64,000 nt of DNA from Acinetobacter populi (GCF_002174125.1 NZ_NEXX01000001.1:372001-436000); one strand, 5' to 3'; positions 46,738 through 56,601 are shown, counted from the first letter of the stretch. Translations and numbers: made by a program. Notes: generated from the sequence alone by a model not told the origin.

Positions 46738-49005
46738 ATGGTAAATAAAACAATCAATATTTACGGGGCACGGCAGAATAATCTTAAAAATATTTCTTTA
46801 AAAATTCCCAAACATCAAATCGTCGCTTTTACTGGCGTATCAGGTTCAGGTAAATCATCTTTAGTCTTTGAAACCATCGGCGCAGAAGCGCAAAGACAAA
46901 TCAATGAAACACAAGACAGTTTCATTCGCCATCGTTTGCAGCATTTTGGTGTGGCAGATGTGGATAAAATTGAGAATCTCAATGTTCCGGTCATTATTAA
47001 TCAAAAACCTTTGACTGGAAATATTCGTTCTACCGTTGCCACCATTACCGACATTTATGCCAACCTGCGTTTGTTATTTTCCCGTATGGGCCAACCATTT
47101 GTAGGCTATGCGACTGTATTTTCATTTAATCATCCTAGTGGCATGTGTCCGCAATGTGAAGGCATTGGTTTGGAACAGACCATTGATATTTACAAAATTC
47201 TGGATTTAAATAAGTCACTTAATGAAGACGGTGTGATTAATTTTCCAACCTATCGCCCTCATGCCTGGCGGTGGACACGCTATGCTGATTCCGGTTATTT
47301 CGATTTGGATAAAAAGTTAAAAGACTATAGCAAAGAAGAATGGGATTTATTTTTAAATGCACCCCAGCATAAACCCTTACATCCAACCAGTAACTGGAAA
47401 AAAACCGCACTCTATGAAGGCTTAATCACCCGATTTGAACGTAATTATTTAAAAGGTGAAGCACAAGAACGCAACCGCTATCGACATAGCCTTGATCCTA
47501 TCATTACGACAAAACCCTGTACTTTATGTCACGGACAGCGCCTGAATCAAAAATCTTTATCCTGTAAATTTAAAGGCAAAAATATTGCCGACTGTACTGC
47601 TCTCTCGGTAACAGCATTATTAGAATTTATTGAATCTCTCGAAAGTGAAAAATATGAAACCATTTTGAATGAAATCAAAAATAAACTGAATAATTTAAAT
47701 CTGGTTGGTTTGAGTTATCTTAATCTAAACCGTATCAGTAATACTCTGTCTGGTGGTGAGTCACAACGCATTAAAATGGTAAAACATCTGGGCAACAGTC
47801 TGGTCGATCTGCTTTATATCTTTGATGAACCCAGTATTGGCCTACACCCCAAAGATTTAGAAAACATTATTGAAATTATTAAAAAAATTAGAGATAAGGG
47901 AAATAGTGTGTTACTGGTAGAGCACGATCCCGATCTGATTAGAATTGCTGATCATGTGATTGACATGGGACCTCTTTCAGGTACAAACGGTGGAAAAATT
48001 ATTTATCAGGGTAATTTTGCCGAATTAAAACATTCAGCAGGACTCACCGGACAATTTTTCCGTAAGCCTACTGGTTATAAAAAAATACCCCGCCAACATG
48101 ATGAAAAGATTTGGATTAAAAATGCCCATTTATTTAATTTAAAAAACATTGATGTACCGATTGCTAAAAATTGCCTGACCGTAGTGACAGGCGTTGCAGG
48201 ATCAGGAAAAAGCACCTTGATCAGCAAAGTATTACCGCAACAATATCCTGAAACCAAATTGATTGATCAATCTGCCATTACCGCCACAGCACGATCTAAT
48301 TTACTCACCTATCTTGATCTTCTCGATCCAATCAGGCAATTATTTGCCAAAGCCAATAACGTCAGCGCAAAACTATTTAGTTTTAATAGTGATGGTGCCT
48401 GTACTCAATGTAAGGGAACTGGAATTGAAAAAGTTGATTTGGCATTTCTGGATGATATCGAAATGACCTGTGAGATGTGTCATGGTTCAGGTTATGCCCC
48501 CAAAATTTTAAAATACCTTTATAAAGACAAAAATATCGCCGACATCATGAAAATGACTGTCGCAGAAGCAATTCATTTTTTTGATCATGAATATTTACAA
48601 CAACAATTCCAGTTATTAATGAGTCTGGGATTAGACTATATCGCAATTGGTCAGCGTTTAAATACCTTCTCAGGTGGAGAACGTCAAAGATTAAAATTAA
48701 GCAAAGAAATCAATGGAACAGGTCATATTATTGTACTGGATGAGCCCAGCTCTGGCCTCCATCCATCAGATACCGAAAAACTCATTCAATTACTCAACAA
48801 TCTGGTTGATCAGGGCAATACCATTATTGTGATTGAACATAATCTGGAAATTATGACCCAAGCCGATTGGATTATCGATATTGGACCACTGGCTGGTGAT
48901 CAAGGTGGAGAATTGATTTTCGCTGGAACAGTGGATGATTTAATAAACAATCCCGGTAGATCATTCACAGCTTTTTATCTCAGAAAATATTTAGGACTTG
49001 TCTAG
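46738..49005 (+). CDS. UvrA-like excinuclease ATPase, short paralogue
   Basis: A 755-residue double ABC-type ATPase of the UvrA class, about 185 residues shorter than canonical UvrA. First ATPase: Walker A GVSGSGKSSL (about residues 33-42), signature LSGGESQRIKM and Walker B YIFDEPSIGLHP. Second: Walker A GVAGSGKSTL (about 486), signature FSGGERQRLKL and IVLDEPSSGLHP. Zinc modules are CPQCEGIG (137) with CTLCHGQRL (about 260), and CTQCKGTG with CEMCHGSGY near 560-585. The shortfall fits loss of the UvrB-binding and insertion domains, as in UvrA2 and DrrC-type proteins linked to drug tolerance. It stands alone with no helicase, and a role in canonical excision repair is doubtful. Confidence 0.85.
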   Translation: MVNKTINIYGARQNNLKNISLKIPKHQIVAFTGVSGSGKSSLVFETIGAEAQRQINETQDSFIRHRLQHFGVADVDKIENLNVPVIINQKPLTGNIRSTVATITDIYANLRLLFSRMGQPFVGYATVFSFNHPSGMCPQCEGIGLEQTIDIYKILDLNKSLNEDGVINFPTYRPHAWRWTRYADSGYFDLDKKLKDYSKEEWDLFLNAPQHKPLHPTSNWKKTALYEGLITRFERNYLKGEAQERNRYRHSLDPIITTKPCTLCHGQRLNQKSLSCKFKGKNIADCTALSVTALLEFIESLESEKYETILNEIKNKLNNLNLVGLSYLNLNRISNTLSGGESQRIKMVKHLGNSLVDLLYIFDEPSIGLHPKDLENIIEIIKKIRDKGNSVLLVEHDPDLIRIADHVIDMGPLSGTNGGKIIYQGNFAELKHSAGLTGQFFRKPTGYKKIPRQHDEKIWIKNAHLFNLKNIDVPIAKNCLTVVTGVAGSGKSTLISKVLPQQYPETKLIDQSAITATARSNLLTYLDLLDPIRQLFAKANNVSAKLFSFNSDGACTQCKGTGIEKVDLAFLDDIEMTCEMCHGSGYAPKILKYLYKDKNIADIMKMTVAEAIHFFDHEYLQQQFQLLMSLGLDYIAIGQRLNTFSGGERQRLKLSKEINGTGHIIVLDEPSSGLHPSDTEKLIQLLNNLVDQGNTIIVIEHNLEIMTQADWIIDIGPLAGDQGGELIFAGTVDDLINNPGRSFTAFYLRKYLGLV

Positions 49006-49703
49006 CGTGTGTTGAGCATTCATCACCCTTTCAATTGACGCTCAAATTAAAAGGTGAAACATACAAATAATGACATCAATCCATCATTCATCGAAACCTG
49101 ATTCGATGCAATGATGGGCATAGAGGTATTGCCAAGTTTTAGATGGAAAAAGAAAATTATTTTAGCGCATGTAATAGAACAATATAACCATAATGCACCA
49201 AAACAAATCATTAAAAATAATTTGCACCAAATTAAAACAAAAATAACTAAAAATCATTAAAGCCATGTTTTACAGACAAAATGATTGCCCAACCCGAAAA
49301 CGAGAAGTAATGAAATCAAAATTGGCTTCTATTTACGCTTAATCGCGCTGTAAATGAACAAAATTAACGACGATTTCTTGAAATATGCCCAGCATAATGC
49401 TTAAATAAAAGTGAGAATCAAAATAAATTCCTGGCTATCTCACACTTCTTCATTATTTTAAATGATTCTGTCTATTCAGCAGATAAATCGTACCTCACCA
49501 GTTTTTTTAAAAAATATATAAATTTTAATCACTTAGATTACAAAATAAATTTTACTCCGCTCTTGTAGCACTCAGTAAAATTAGATTAAGATAAATTTGG
49601 TTCAATTTGCAGCATATACTTATATATTTTTTCATATATCTGTCATTGTGGTATGCCTTTTGAATATAAGATCAGTGATGAATTACTCAAAAACGGAGTT
49701 TTT
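49006..49703. other. long region between the UvrA-like gene and gltI
   Basis: About 700 bases. The clearest structure is an imperfect hairpin at 49081-49117 (CCATCATTCATCGAA against TTCGATGCAATGATGG, one bulged base), with no T run. The second half is AT-rich and should hold the glt promoter, but I cannot place -35 and -10 elements with confidence. I do not see a gene. Confidence 0.55.
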
Positions 49704-50651
49704 ATGCTTTCGAATAAACGTACCGTAACTTCTTTGCTTTGTGCCAGTGCGCTTATGCTTGGTTTAAGTGCATGTAGTGACAACAAGGCACCGGCTTCTG
49801 GCGATGCAGCTTCTGGTTCAGCCAGCTCGTCATCTGGTACATTAGATAAAATCAAACAATCAGGCACTATTGTTCTTGGCTATCGTGATTCGTCTATTCC
49901 ATTTTCCTACATTGCAGATAATCCTCAGCAACCTGTCGGTTATGCTCACGATTTACAGTTAAAAGTGGTTGAAGCTGTCAAGCAAAAACTCAATTTACCG
50001 GATCTTAAGATTCGCTATAATCTGGTAACAAGCCAAAACCGTATTCCATTGGTCTCAAATGGTACTGTGGATATTGAATGTGGCTCAACCACAAATAATA
50101 AGGAACGCCAACAACAGGTTGATTTCTCTGTAGGTTATTTTGAAGTCGGTGGCCGCCTATTAACCTCAAAAGATTCCGGCATCAATGACTATTCCGATTT
50201 GAAAGGTAAAAAAGTTGTGACCACAGCAGGTACAACCTCCGAACGCTGGTTACGTCAACATGCTACCGAATTGGGCGTGGGCGAAGTGATTTCAGCCAAG
50301 GATCATGCAGAATCATTCCTGATGCTGCAAAATGGTCGTGCTGCTGCCTTTATGATGGATGACATCTTATTGGCGGGTGAAAAATCCAAAGCCAAGAATC
50401 CTGATCAATGGGTGATTGTCGGCACTGCACCAATTAAAGAAATTTATGGCTGTATGCTACGTAAAGGTGATACCGGCTTTAAACAAGTGGTAGATGATGC
50501 GATCAAAGCAACATTTGCATCAGGTGAAATCAATCAGATGTATACAAAATGGTTTGAATCTCCAATTCCACCAAAAGGCATCAATTTGAACTTCCCAATG
50601 TCGGATGAGGTGAAAGCTTTAATTGCCAATCCGCACGATAGAGATCAATAA
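49704..50651 (+). CDS. gltI: glutamate/aspartate ABC transporter substrate-binding lipoprotein
   Basis: A 315-residue periplasmic binding protein. I chose the ATG at 49704 (MLSNKRTVTSLL), with CGGAG five bases upstream. The lipobox LSAC puts the lipidated cysteine at about residue 24, unusual for GltI of E. coli, which is soluble. The mature part begins LDKIKQSGTIVLGYRDSSIP and has VDIECGSTTNNKERQQQVDF, the family's ligand-site region, and KGKKVVTTAGTTSERWL. It binds L-glutamate and L-aspartate by similarity. A hairpin follows at 50658 before gltJ, and expression may be set there. Confidence 0.92.
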   Translation: MLSNKRTVTSLLCASALMLGLSACSDNKAPASGDAASGSASSSSGTLDKIKQSGTIVLGYRDSSIPFSYIADNPQQPVGYAHDLQLKVVEAVKQKLNLPDLKIRYNLVTSQNRIPLVSNGTVDIECGSTTNNKERQQQVDFSVGYFEVGGRLLTSKDSGINDYSDLKGKKVVTTAGTTSERWLRQHATELGVGEVISAKDHAESFLMLQNGRAAAFMMDDILLAGEKSKAKNPDQWVIVGTAPIKEIYGCMLRKGDTGFKQVVDDAIKATFASGEINQMYTKWFESPIPPKGINLNFPMSDEVKALIANPHDRDQ

Positions 50652-50657
50652 TCTTTA

Positions 50658-50689
50658 GCCCATCATATCCTCTGGTTGATGTGATGGGT
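50658..50689 (+). promoter_or_regulatory. intercistronic hairpin between gltI and gltJ
   Basis: GCCCATCATATC (50658-50669) and GATGTGATGGGT (50678-50689) pair with two G-U pairs around an 8-base loop, followed by CATTTTAATTT. The weak T run suggests partial termination or mRNA stabilisation, giving more binding protein than permease, as in many binding-protein operons. Confidence 0.55.
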
Positions 50690-50723
50690 CATTTTAATTT
50701 ATTAACACCTAACTGGAGATTCT

Positions 50724-51470
50724 ATGAACTATAACTGGAATTGGGGTGTTTTATCACAGTCTACAGGTGTGAATAACACCACCTATTTTGACTGGATATT
50801 AACAGGGATAGGCTGGTTATTGCTTATTGCTGTTATAGCATGGTCAATCGCACTGATACTCGGCAGTATTCTCGGCATCATGAGAACCCTGCCGAGTGCA
50901 ACTGCGCGCAATATTGCAACCACTTATGTCACTATTTTTCGTAATATTCCCCTGCTTATTCAATTATTTATCTGGTTCTATGTAATTCCGAACTTTCTAC
51001 CCGGCCCAATTAAATCGTGGTGGATGAATGATTTAAGCAATAGTACGACTGCATTGATTTCTGCCAGTGTAGGTCTAGGTTTATTTACTGCGGCACGGGT
51101 CTGTGAACAGGTTCGTACCGGGATCGAAGCCTTACCACTTGGACAAAAAAATGCTGGCTTTGCCTTGGGTTTTTCGACATCCCAGCTCTACCGCTATGTG
51201 ATTTTACCGCAAGCATTCCGTACAATTTTGCCACCTTTGAGTTCAGAGTTGACCAACTGCGTCAAAAACACATCGGTCGCATCACTGGTCGGTGTCGCAG
51301 AGATTATTTCACAGATGAAAACCATTAGTGAATACACGCAAAATACCATCGAAATTTATACGTATGTCACCCTGATTTTTATTGCCATCAATGTCTTTTT
51401 GATTTTAATGATGGGTTATCTGGAAAAACGCTTGCATGTCCCAGGCTTAACCACTGGAGGAGGTAAATGA
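50724..51470 (+). CDS. gltJ: glutamate/aspartate ABC transporter permease
   Basis: A 248-residue inner-membrane permease of the HisMQ type with about five spans. The EAA loop is AGFALGFSTSQLYRYVILPQ with AFRTILPPLSSE following (about residues 146-177). AGIEALPLGQ-like GIEALPLGQKNAGF begins it. TGGAGATTCT precedes the ATG. Its stop overlaps the start of the next gene at ATGA, so the two permeases are co-translated and should form the heterodimeric channel. Confidence 0.93.
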   Translation: MNYNWNWGVLSQSTGVNNTTYFDWILTGIGWLLLIAVIAWSIALILGSILGIMRTLPSATARNIATTYVTIFRNIPLLIQLFIWFYVIPNFLPGPIKSWWMNDLSNSTTALISASVGLGLFTAARVCEQVRTGIEALPLGQKNAGFALGFSTSQLYRYVILPQAFRTILPPLSSELTNCVKNTSVASLVGVAEIISQMKTISEYTQNTIEIYTYVTLIFIAINVFLILMMGYLEKRLHVPGLTTGGGK

Positions 51471-52153
51471 TGGAATGGCTTACCTCTTTTTTATCAGACT
51501 TACAAATTTCGGCACCAGCACTTTGGCACGGTTTCACCATTACGCTTAAAGTCGTTGTCACTGCTGCAATTGGTGGTGTATTCATTGGTACCATACTGGC
51601 ATTGATGCGTTTATCATCCATTAAGGTTTTCAATGTTATTGCCAAATCCTATGTCAATTTATTTCGTTCAATTCCACTTCTTCTGGTATTGATGTGGTTT
51701 TACTTTGCTGTACCGTTTATTTATACCGGGATTACAGGCAAGTATCTGACCATTGACACGGCACTGGTTTCAAGTACTGTGGCATTTATGCTGTTTGAAG
51801 CAGCCTACTTTGCCGAGATTGTCCGGGCAGGGATTCAGTCGATTCCCAAAGGTCAGACATTTGCTGCCTATGCACTGGGTATGAGTTATGGTCAATCCAT
51901 GCGACTGATTATCCTACCGCAAGCATTTCGCAAAATGACGCCTCTGCTATTACAGCAAACCATTATTTTATTTCAGGACTCAACCATGGTATATGCCATT
52001 GGTTTGCTAGATTTCTTCCGTACCAACTATGTACGTGGCGATCTCATGTCTTTACTCACACAATATATTCTGTTCGCAGGTCTGGTGTACTTTAGTATCA
52101 GTCTCCTCGCTACCTATGCAGTTAAAAAATTACAGAAAAGGTTAAAAGTATGA
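51467..52153 (+). CDS. gltK: glutamate/aspartate ABC transporter permease
   Basis: A 228-residue second permease subunit. The EAA loop reads GIQSIPKGQTFAAYALGMSY then GQSMRLIILPQAFRKMTPLL. Hydrophobic spans cover residues 20-45, 60-80, 90-115 and 190-215. A very strong GGAGGAGG at 51457-51464 sits just before the start, and tandem ATG codons open the frame. It overlaps both its neighbours by four bases. Confidence 0.93.
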   Translation: MMEWLTSFLSDLQISAPALWHGFTITLKVVVTAAIGGVFIGTILALMRLSSIKVFNVIAKSYVNLFRSIPLLLVLMWFYFAVPFIYTGITGKYLTIDTALVSSTVAFMLFEAAYFAEIVRAGIQSIPKGQTFAAYALGMSYGQSMRLIILPQAFRKMTPLLLQQTIILFQDSTMVYAIGLLDFFRTNYVRGDLMSLLTQYILFAGLVYFSISLLATYAVKKLQKRLKV

Positions 52154-52893
52154 GCAATAGCAAAGTGATGATTGACATCCAAGACGTTAATAAATGGTAT
52201 GGACAATTTCAGGTTCTTACCGATTGCACCACAAAAATCACACAAGGTGAAGTTGTGGTGGTATGTGGTCCTTCGGGTTCCGGAAAGTCTACCTTAATCA
52301 AAACGGTCAATGGTCTGGAACCCTTTCAAAAAGGCGATATTGTCGTTGATGGGATTTCTATTGCCGATCCAATGACCGATCTGACCAAGTTGCGTAGTCG
52401 GGTCGGCATGGTGTTCCAGCATTTTGAATTGTTTCCACACTTAAGTATCACCGAAAACTTAACCATCGCGCAGGTGAAAGTTCTTGGCCGCAAAGAAAGT
52501 GAAGCCAAGCAAAAAGGATTGGCTTATCTGGATCGTGTCGGTCTAAGTGCACAAGCCAATAAGTTCCCTGCTCAGCTTTCTGGCGGACAACAGCAACGTG
52601 TTGCCATCGCCCGTGCCTTAAGCATGGATCCGATTGCCATGTTATTTGATGAACCAACGTCTGCACTCGATCCGGAAATGATCAATGAAGTATTAGATGT
52701 TATGGTTGAGCTGGCCAAAGAAGGCATGACCATGATGTGTGTAACCCATGAAATGGGATTTGCCAAACAGGTGGCAAATCGTATTATTTTTATGGATCAG
52801 GGTAAAATCGTTGAAGACTGTACTAAAGATGAATTCTTTAATACCACCCGTAGTGACCGAGCACAGCAATTCCTAAATAAAATATTACATTAA
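52150..52893 (+). CDS. gltL: glutamate/aspartate ABC transporter ATP-binding protein
   Basis: A 247-residue ATPase powering the GltJK channel. Walker A is GPSGSGKSTL (about residues 39-48), the Q-loop is VFQHFELFPHLSITEN, the signature is LSGGQQQRVAIARAL, Walker B is MLFDEPTSALDPEM, and the switch histidine lies in CVTHEMGFAKQVANRIIFMD. All catalytic residues are present. It completes the gltIJKL operon, ended by a strong terminator. Confidence 0.95.
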   Translation: MSNSKVMIDIQDVNKWYGQFQVLTDCTTKITQGEVVVVCGPSGSGKSTLIKTVNGLEPFQKGDIVVDGISIADPMTDLTKLRSRVGMVFQHFELFPHLSITENLTIAQVKVLGRKESEAKQKGLAYLDRVGLSAQANKFPAQLSGGQQQRVAIARALSMDPIAMLFDEPTSALDPEMINEVLDVMVELAKEGMTMMCVTHEMGFAKQVANRIIFMDQGKIVEDCTKDEFFNTTRSDRAQQFLNKILH

Positions 52894-52911
52894 TTCAATA
52901 AATTATTTATC

Positions 52912-52945
52912 AAAAGGCTGTAATCGTAAAAGTTTACAGCCTTTT
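52912..52945 (+). terminator. intrinsic terminator of gltIJKL
   Basis: Perfect 12-bp arms AAAAGGCTGTAA (52912-52923) and TTACAGCCTTTT (52934-52945) with T continuing to 52946. It is 18 bases after the gltL stop. Confidence 0.93.
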
Positions 52946-53197
52946 TCTTATCCAAATACGTGGTAGCAATCAAAATACAGATTCATGATGATTTTTGAGT
53001 CTAGCTAGAATTCATTTTAAATTTTTAAAATGATGATCATGACATCATTCATAGGTGATATATTTTTTGGTTCAGCACTCATTCATGATTCCTTCATGAT
53101 TTTTACAAAACACTCCAATTCTAAATATAAGTTTATTCAATTTTATGTAATAGATTATACTCACCAACAAAATATATGACCCATATCAGGCCTTATT

Positions 53198-53548
53198 ATG
53201 AAAAAACAATTGCTTTTAATCTGCCTATTTAGTTCATTCGCTGCATTGACCCATGCCAACCCGCCAGCAGGTGGTGGTTTTGACCGCAGTGCAATGAATA
53301 AATTATGTAATGGTAAAAAAATCGGCGATAGCATCAGCACCAAAATGGGTGATCGTACTGTTAAAGGTACATGCCAGTTAGGCTTTGCTGCTACAGGTAA
53401 TGCTCAACTTCCACGTGGCGAACGCGGTCAAAATTCTCCACTTGAACAGGCATGTAAAGGTAAAAAACTGAATCAGGCGACAAGTGTTAAAGTAAATGGA
53501 CAAACCATTAACGGTAAATGTGAAGTTCGCTTTAAAGCACAGCGCTAA
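53198..53548 (+). CDS. small exported protein with two cysteine-bounded repeats
   Basis: A 116-residue exported protein I do not recognise. The signal peptide ends at residue 20 (SSFAALTHA, then NPP). The mature part has two related units: LCNGKKIGDSISTKMGDRTV with GTCQLGF, and ACKGKKLNQATSVKVNGQTI with GKCEVRF. Cysteines are at 37, 59, 86 and 108, so each unit has a 22-residue cysteine spacing and the unit repeats every 49 residues. Disulphides within each unit are likely. It is basic and small, probably periplasmic or secreted. It is monocistronic, with a terminator just after. Confidence 0.8.
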   Translation: MKKQLLLICLFSSFAALTHANPPAGGGFDRSAMNKLCNGKKIGDSISTKMGDRTVKGTCQLGFAATGNAQLPRGERGQNSPLEQACKGKKLNQATSVKVNGQTINGKCEVRFKAQR

Positions 53549-53560
53549 ACCTATATAAAG

Positions 53561-53589
53561 AAAAGCAGCCAAATCAAGGCTGCTTTTTT
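53561..53589 (+). terminator. terminator of the cysteine-repeat gene
   Basis: AAAAGCAGCC (53561-53570) pairs with GGCTGCTTTT (53578-53587) and T follows. It lies between convergent genes. On the minus strand the T run is also usable, so it may serve the metallophosphoesterase gene too. Confidence 0.87.
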
Positions 53590-53676
53590 ATGCTTTATTG
53601 AAACTAGAGCATTGCAATACACATTCTTTATTTTTAAGTTAAATCTAACAAGCAATCAACTTTCGATCAACAAGTT

Positions 53677-54675
53677 CTAATGCAAATGTAGAATATCGAC
53701 AGTAGGCGGTACCCGAAAACGAAAAGGTGCACCCACCATGCCTGTTCCGACGGTGACAAATACATTGGCTGTTTCATGTCGATAATAGCCACGTTTATGT
53801 CCTAGCATAGAAACTTTCTTCATCACATAACTGGTTAGCCACGGCAACTCAATTTGTCCGCCATGAGTATGACCGGACAACATCAAAGGTTTGGTCGGTA
53901 AATTCGGTACCATATCCACCGTATCGGGATTATGTGACAAGAGTAACCATAGTTTGTCCTGCGGTAATTCTGGTAAATTTTCCATATGCGCTTTGCCTGC
54001 CCATAAATCACCTACCCCGTATAAACGCACTTCATCAAATTCCACAATTTTATTTTCGATGTCGATGACATTATTTACTGCCAGCGCATGGGCAAGTAAA
54101 GCCTGAATCGGTGGTCCGGGATATTGCTCATCATGATTACCATTTACGGAATACACCGGACAACTAATCTGCTTTAAAATCGCCAATTCCTGTGCCAATT
54201 TATTTTCCGGCTCATAGGTCCAATCTCCGGAAACCACGACAAAGTCAGTTTGCTGTTGATTGATTTTTTGTACAATTTTTTTCAGTTGTCGCTCATGTCC
54301 CGAATATAGACCGATATGTAAATCGGCAATTAAAGCAATTTTTAAAGGTTGCTGTAACGGCTGATTTGCATCAATGCTAAGATCGGTATGTTTAACCACC
54401 ACATGATGCGGTTCGATAAATCTGGCATAAATCAAAAATATTGCTATCACCAGATAAGAAATCGCCTGAACAGTATTGATTTCGGCAAGATACCATTGCC
54501 ATCCTGTTAGCAAAACCCAAGGAAACAGTAAATAACTACAATAAAAAACCACCAATAAAATAAATGCCTTCAATGGCTGGGTGGTTTCGGTGCGTTTGGC
54601 ACTACGCCATGCTTGCAACATTGCCCAAACAAATATCAAAATAAGCGACCAGGACAACAAATGGGTGATTTGCAT
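53677..54675 (-). CDS. membrane-anchored metallophosphoesterase (YkuE-like)
   Basis: A 332-residue calcineurin-like phosphoesterase. Hydrophobic spans near residues 5-22, 38-60 and 68-88 anchor it in the inner membrane. The catalytic domain follows: D-x-H in ALIADLHIG, GDWTYEPEN (usual GD), GNHDEQYPGPP and MLSGHTHGGQIELPW. These supply the two metal ions. Family members are typically exported or periplasmic phosphoesterases of unclear substrate. It is convergent with the small secreted-protein gene. Confidence 0.88.
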   Translation of the reverse strand: MQITHLLSWSLILIFVWAMLQAWRSAKRTETTQPLKAFILLVVFYCSYLLFPWVLLTGWQWYLAEINTVQAISYLVIAIFLIYARFIEPHHVVVKHTDLSIDANQPLQQPLKIALIADLHIGLYSGHERQLKKIVQKINQQQTDFVVVSGDWTYEPENKLAQELAILKQISCPVYSVNGNHDEQYPGPPIQALLAHALAVNNVIDIENKIVEFDEVRLYGVGDLWAGKAHMENLPELPQDKLWLLLSHNPDTVDMVPNLPTKPLMLSGHTHGGQIELPWLTSYVMKKVSMLGHKRGYYRHETANVFVTVGTGMVGAPFRFRVPPTVDILHLH

Positions 54676-54968
54676 CTATAGTATTACCATCCAAATAAAC
54701 GTGGGTTTTATCATTCAATAGAAGTGCACATTCAACATTCATCCATCATATCAGGCTCACGCTAAAACCCAAACGATGGCTATTCGTTCATCCATTGTTA
54801 GTTGGTCAACATTCTAGGCCATCTATGCCCGATTCGCTAACCCTATACAATTGCCCTATATCACACTATATCTATTTCTTTCATGTATCTTTATAATTTT
54901 GGGACATTTGCATCCCGTATCAAGGGAGCAGTTACAAAATACGTCATCGGATAAGGTTATCATAACGT

Positions 54969-56546
54969 ATGCATTTAAAGTTACTGTGTCGTTTTTTTAT
55001 ATTATGCTGCTTGTTCATGTTACAGGCATGTTCAACATTACCACAGCGACAACCTGTAACAGCAACATATACTGCACAATTTGATACCTCACATACTTAT
55101 CTATCGACCCTATTTGAACCATTAAAACAACAACATCCCGATTTAACCGGATTTCATGTGCTTTACGATCCCAATGAAGCACTCACCACTAGATTACAAC
55201 TTATTGAAAAAACAGAAAAAACTCTTGATCTGCAATATTATATTTGGGATAACGACAAAGTTGGGGCATTAGCGCTGGAAGCAATTTTACGTGCTGCCGA
55301 CCGCGGTGTAAAAGTTCGCCTGTTAATTGATGATAATAATTCCAAAGGGCTGGAAGGCGCCTATCTTGCCATGTCACAACATCCCAATATTCAGATTCGG
55401 GTCTTTAATCCTTATAAATTCCGTCGTCTTCGTGCGCTGGACATTATGCTGGACTTTAACCGGATTACCCGCCGTATGCACAACAAGACCTTTATCAGTG
55501 ACCATGAAGTGGCATTGATCGGCGGGCGTAATATGAGTAACCAATATTATAATATTGGTGAAAATTTCCAGTTTTCCGATATGGATGTGGTCTTGGTCGG
55601 GCAATCTGTCGGGGAAATCAGTGATTCATTCGATGAATACTGGAATCATGAATACGCCTACCCGATTACCCAAGTTGCAAAAAGCTATCAGCATCGATTG
55701 AGTTATCAAAGCTTGCGTAAACAGCTCGAAGCAAACTGGTTTAAAAGCAATGTACAAGATGACCTGAATATTTTGTCATCATCACTTTCATTTGATAACT
55801 GGTTTAATCAGAATTTAAATCTGGAATGGGTCAGTGCCATTGTAGTCAAGGATTCTGCTGATAAAATCAATAAAGATACGCCACAGGAACAGCATTTAAA
55901 TTTCCAGCTTGCCAATATCTTAAACCACCCCGAACAGCATGTTGATCTGGTTTCTGCCTACTTTGTGCCCAATAAAGACAATCTTGACTTATTACAACAA
56001 TTGTCCACACAGGGGGTCGATATTCGGGTATTAACCAATTCATTTAAAGCCAACGATGTCCCTGTCGTACATGCTTTTTATGCCAAACACCGGAAAAGAC
56101 TTTTACAAGACGGCATACAGCTTTTTGAGTTTTTACCAGTCTTACCGATGGCACTTACCCGCAGTGACCGTAGTCTGCTATTTGGCAACCATAAATTTAA
56201 TCGTACCGGCTTGAGCCGCAGCAGCCTGCATGCAAAATTTATGACGCTGGATAATCAACAGGTTTTTATTGGTTCGTTTAATTTTGATCAACGATCGGTT
56301 TATCTTAATACTGAAATTGGCGTGGTTTTGGATAGTCCTAATCTTGCCAAAGCCATTCATGAAAACATGAATGATGATTTATTAAAATATGCCTATCAGG
56401 TACAACTTGATGAAAAAGGTAAACTGATCTGGAAAAAACAGATTGATGATCAAATCAAAATTTACCATAAAGAACCACAGTTAAAATGGTGGCAAAATAT
56501 CGGTTTAAAATTACTCTCATTGCTGCCCATTGAAAAACAAATGTAA
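54969..56546 (+). CDS. phospholipase D-family lipoprotein (cardiolipin-synthase-like)
   Basis: A 525-residue lipoprotein with lipobox MLQAC (cysteine near residue 21). Two HKD motifs form the active site: HNKTFISD in RMHNKTFISDHEVALIGGRN (about residues 174-193) and HAKFMTLD in LHAKFMTLDNQQVFIGSFNF (about 418-437). This resembles periplasmic PLD-type proteins such as the ClsC/YmdC class of cardiolipin synthases, which transfer phosphatidyl groups. Hydrolysis is the alternative. The start has only a weak AAGG about 12 bases upstream. No YmdB-like partner is adjacent. The next gene is a convergent acyltransferase. Confidence 0.88.
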   Translation: MHLKLLCRFFILCCLFMLQACSTLPQRQPVTATYTAQFDTSHTYLSTLFEPLKQQHPDLTGFHVLYDPNEALTTRLQLIEKTEKTLDLQYYIWDNDKVGALALEAILRAADRGVKVRLLIDDNNSKGLEGAYLAMSQHPNIQIRVFNPYKFRRLRALDIMLDFNRITRRMHNKTFISDHEVALIGGRNMSNQYYNIGENFQFSDMDVVLVGQSVGEISDSFDEYWNHEYAYPITQVAKSYQHRLSYQSLRKQLEANWFKSNVQDDLNILSSSLSFDNWFNQNLNLEWVSAIVVKDSADKINKDTPQEQHLNFQLANILNHPEQHVDLVSAYFVPNKDNLDLLQQLSTQGVDIRVLTNSFKANDVPVVHAFYAKHRKRLLQDGIQLFEFLPVLPMALTRSDRSLLFGNHKFNRTGLSRSSLHAKFMTLDNQQVFIGSFNFDQRSVYLNTEIGVVLDSPNLAKAIHENMNDDLLKYAYQVQLDEKGKLIWKKQIDDQIKIYHKEPQLKWWQNIGLKLLSLLPIEKQM

Positions 56547-56601
56547 CAATGAAAGCCTGATCAATGAACGACTTTATACGAACTGAAAGTTACGCCAGAT
56601 T

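Noticed and set aside
46527..46757. 76-codon minus-strand frame upstream of the UvrA-like gene
   Set aside because: It runs into the real gene start, has no ribosome binding site and no recognisable domain, and looks like promoter-region noise.
54851..55084. 77-codon plus-strand hydrophobic frame overlapping the PLD gene
   Set aside because: It overlaps the lipoprotein signal region of the real PLD gene in another frame, and the hydrophobic character comes from that region.
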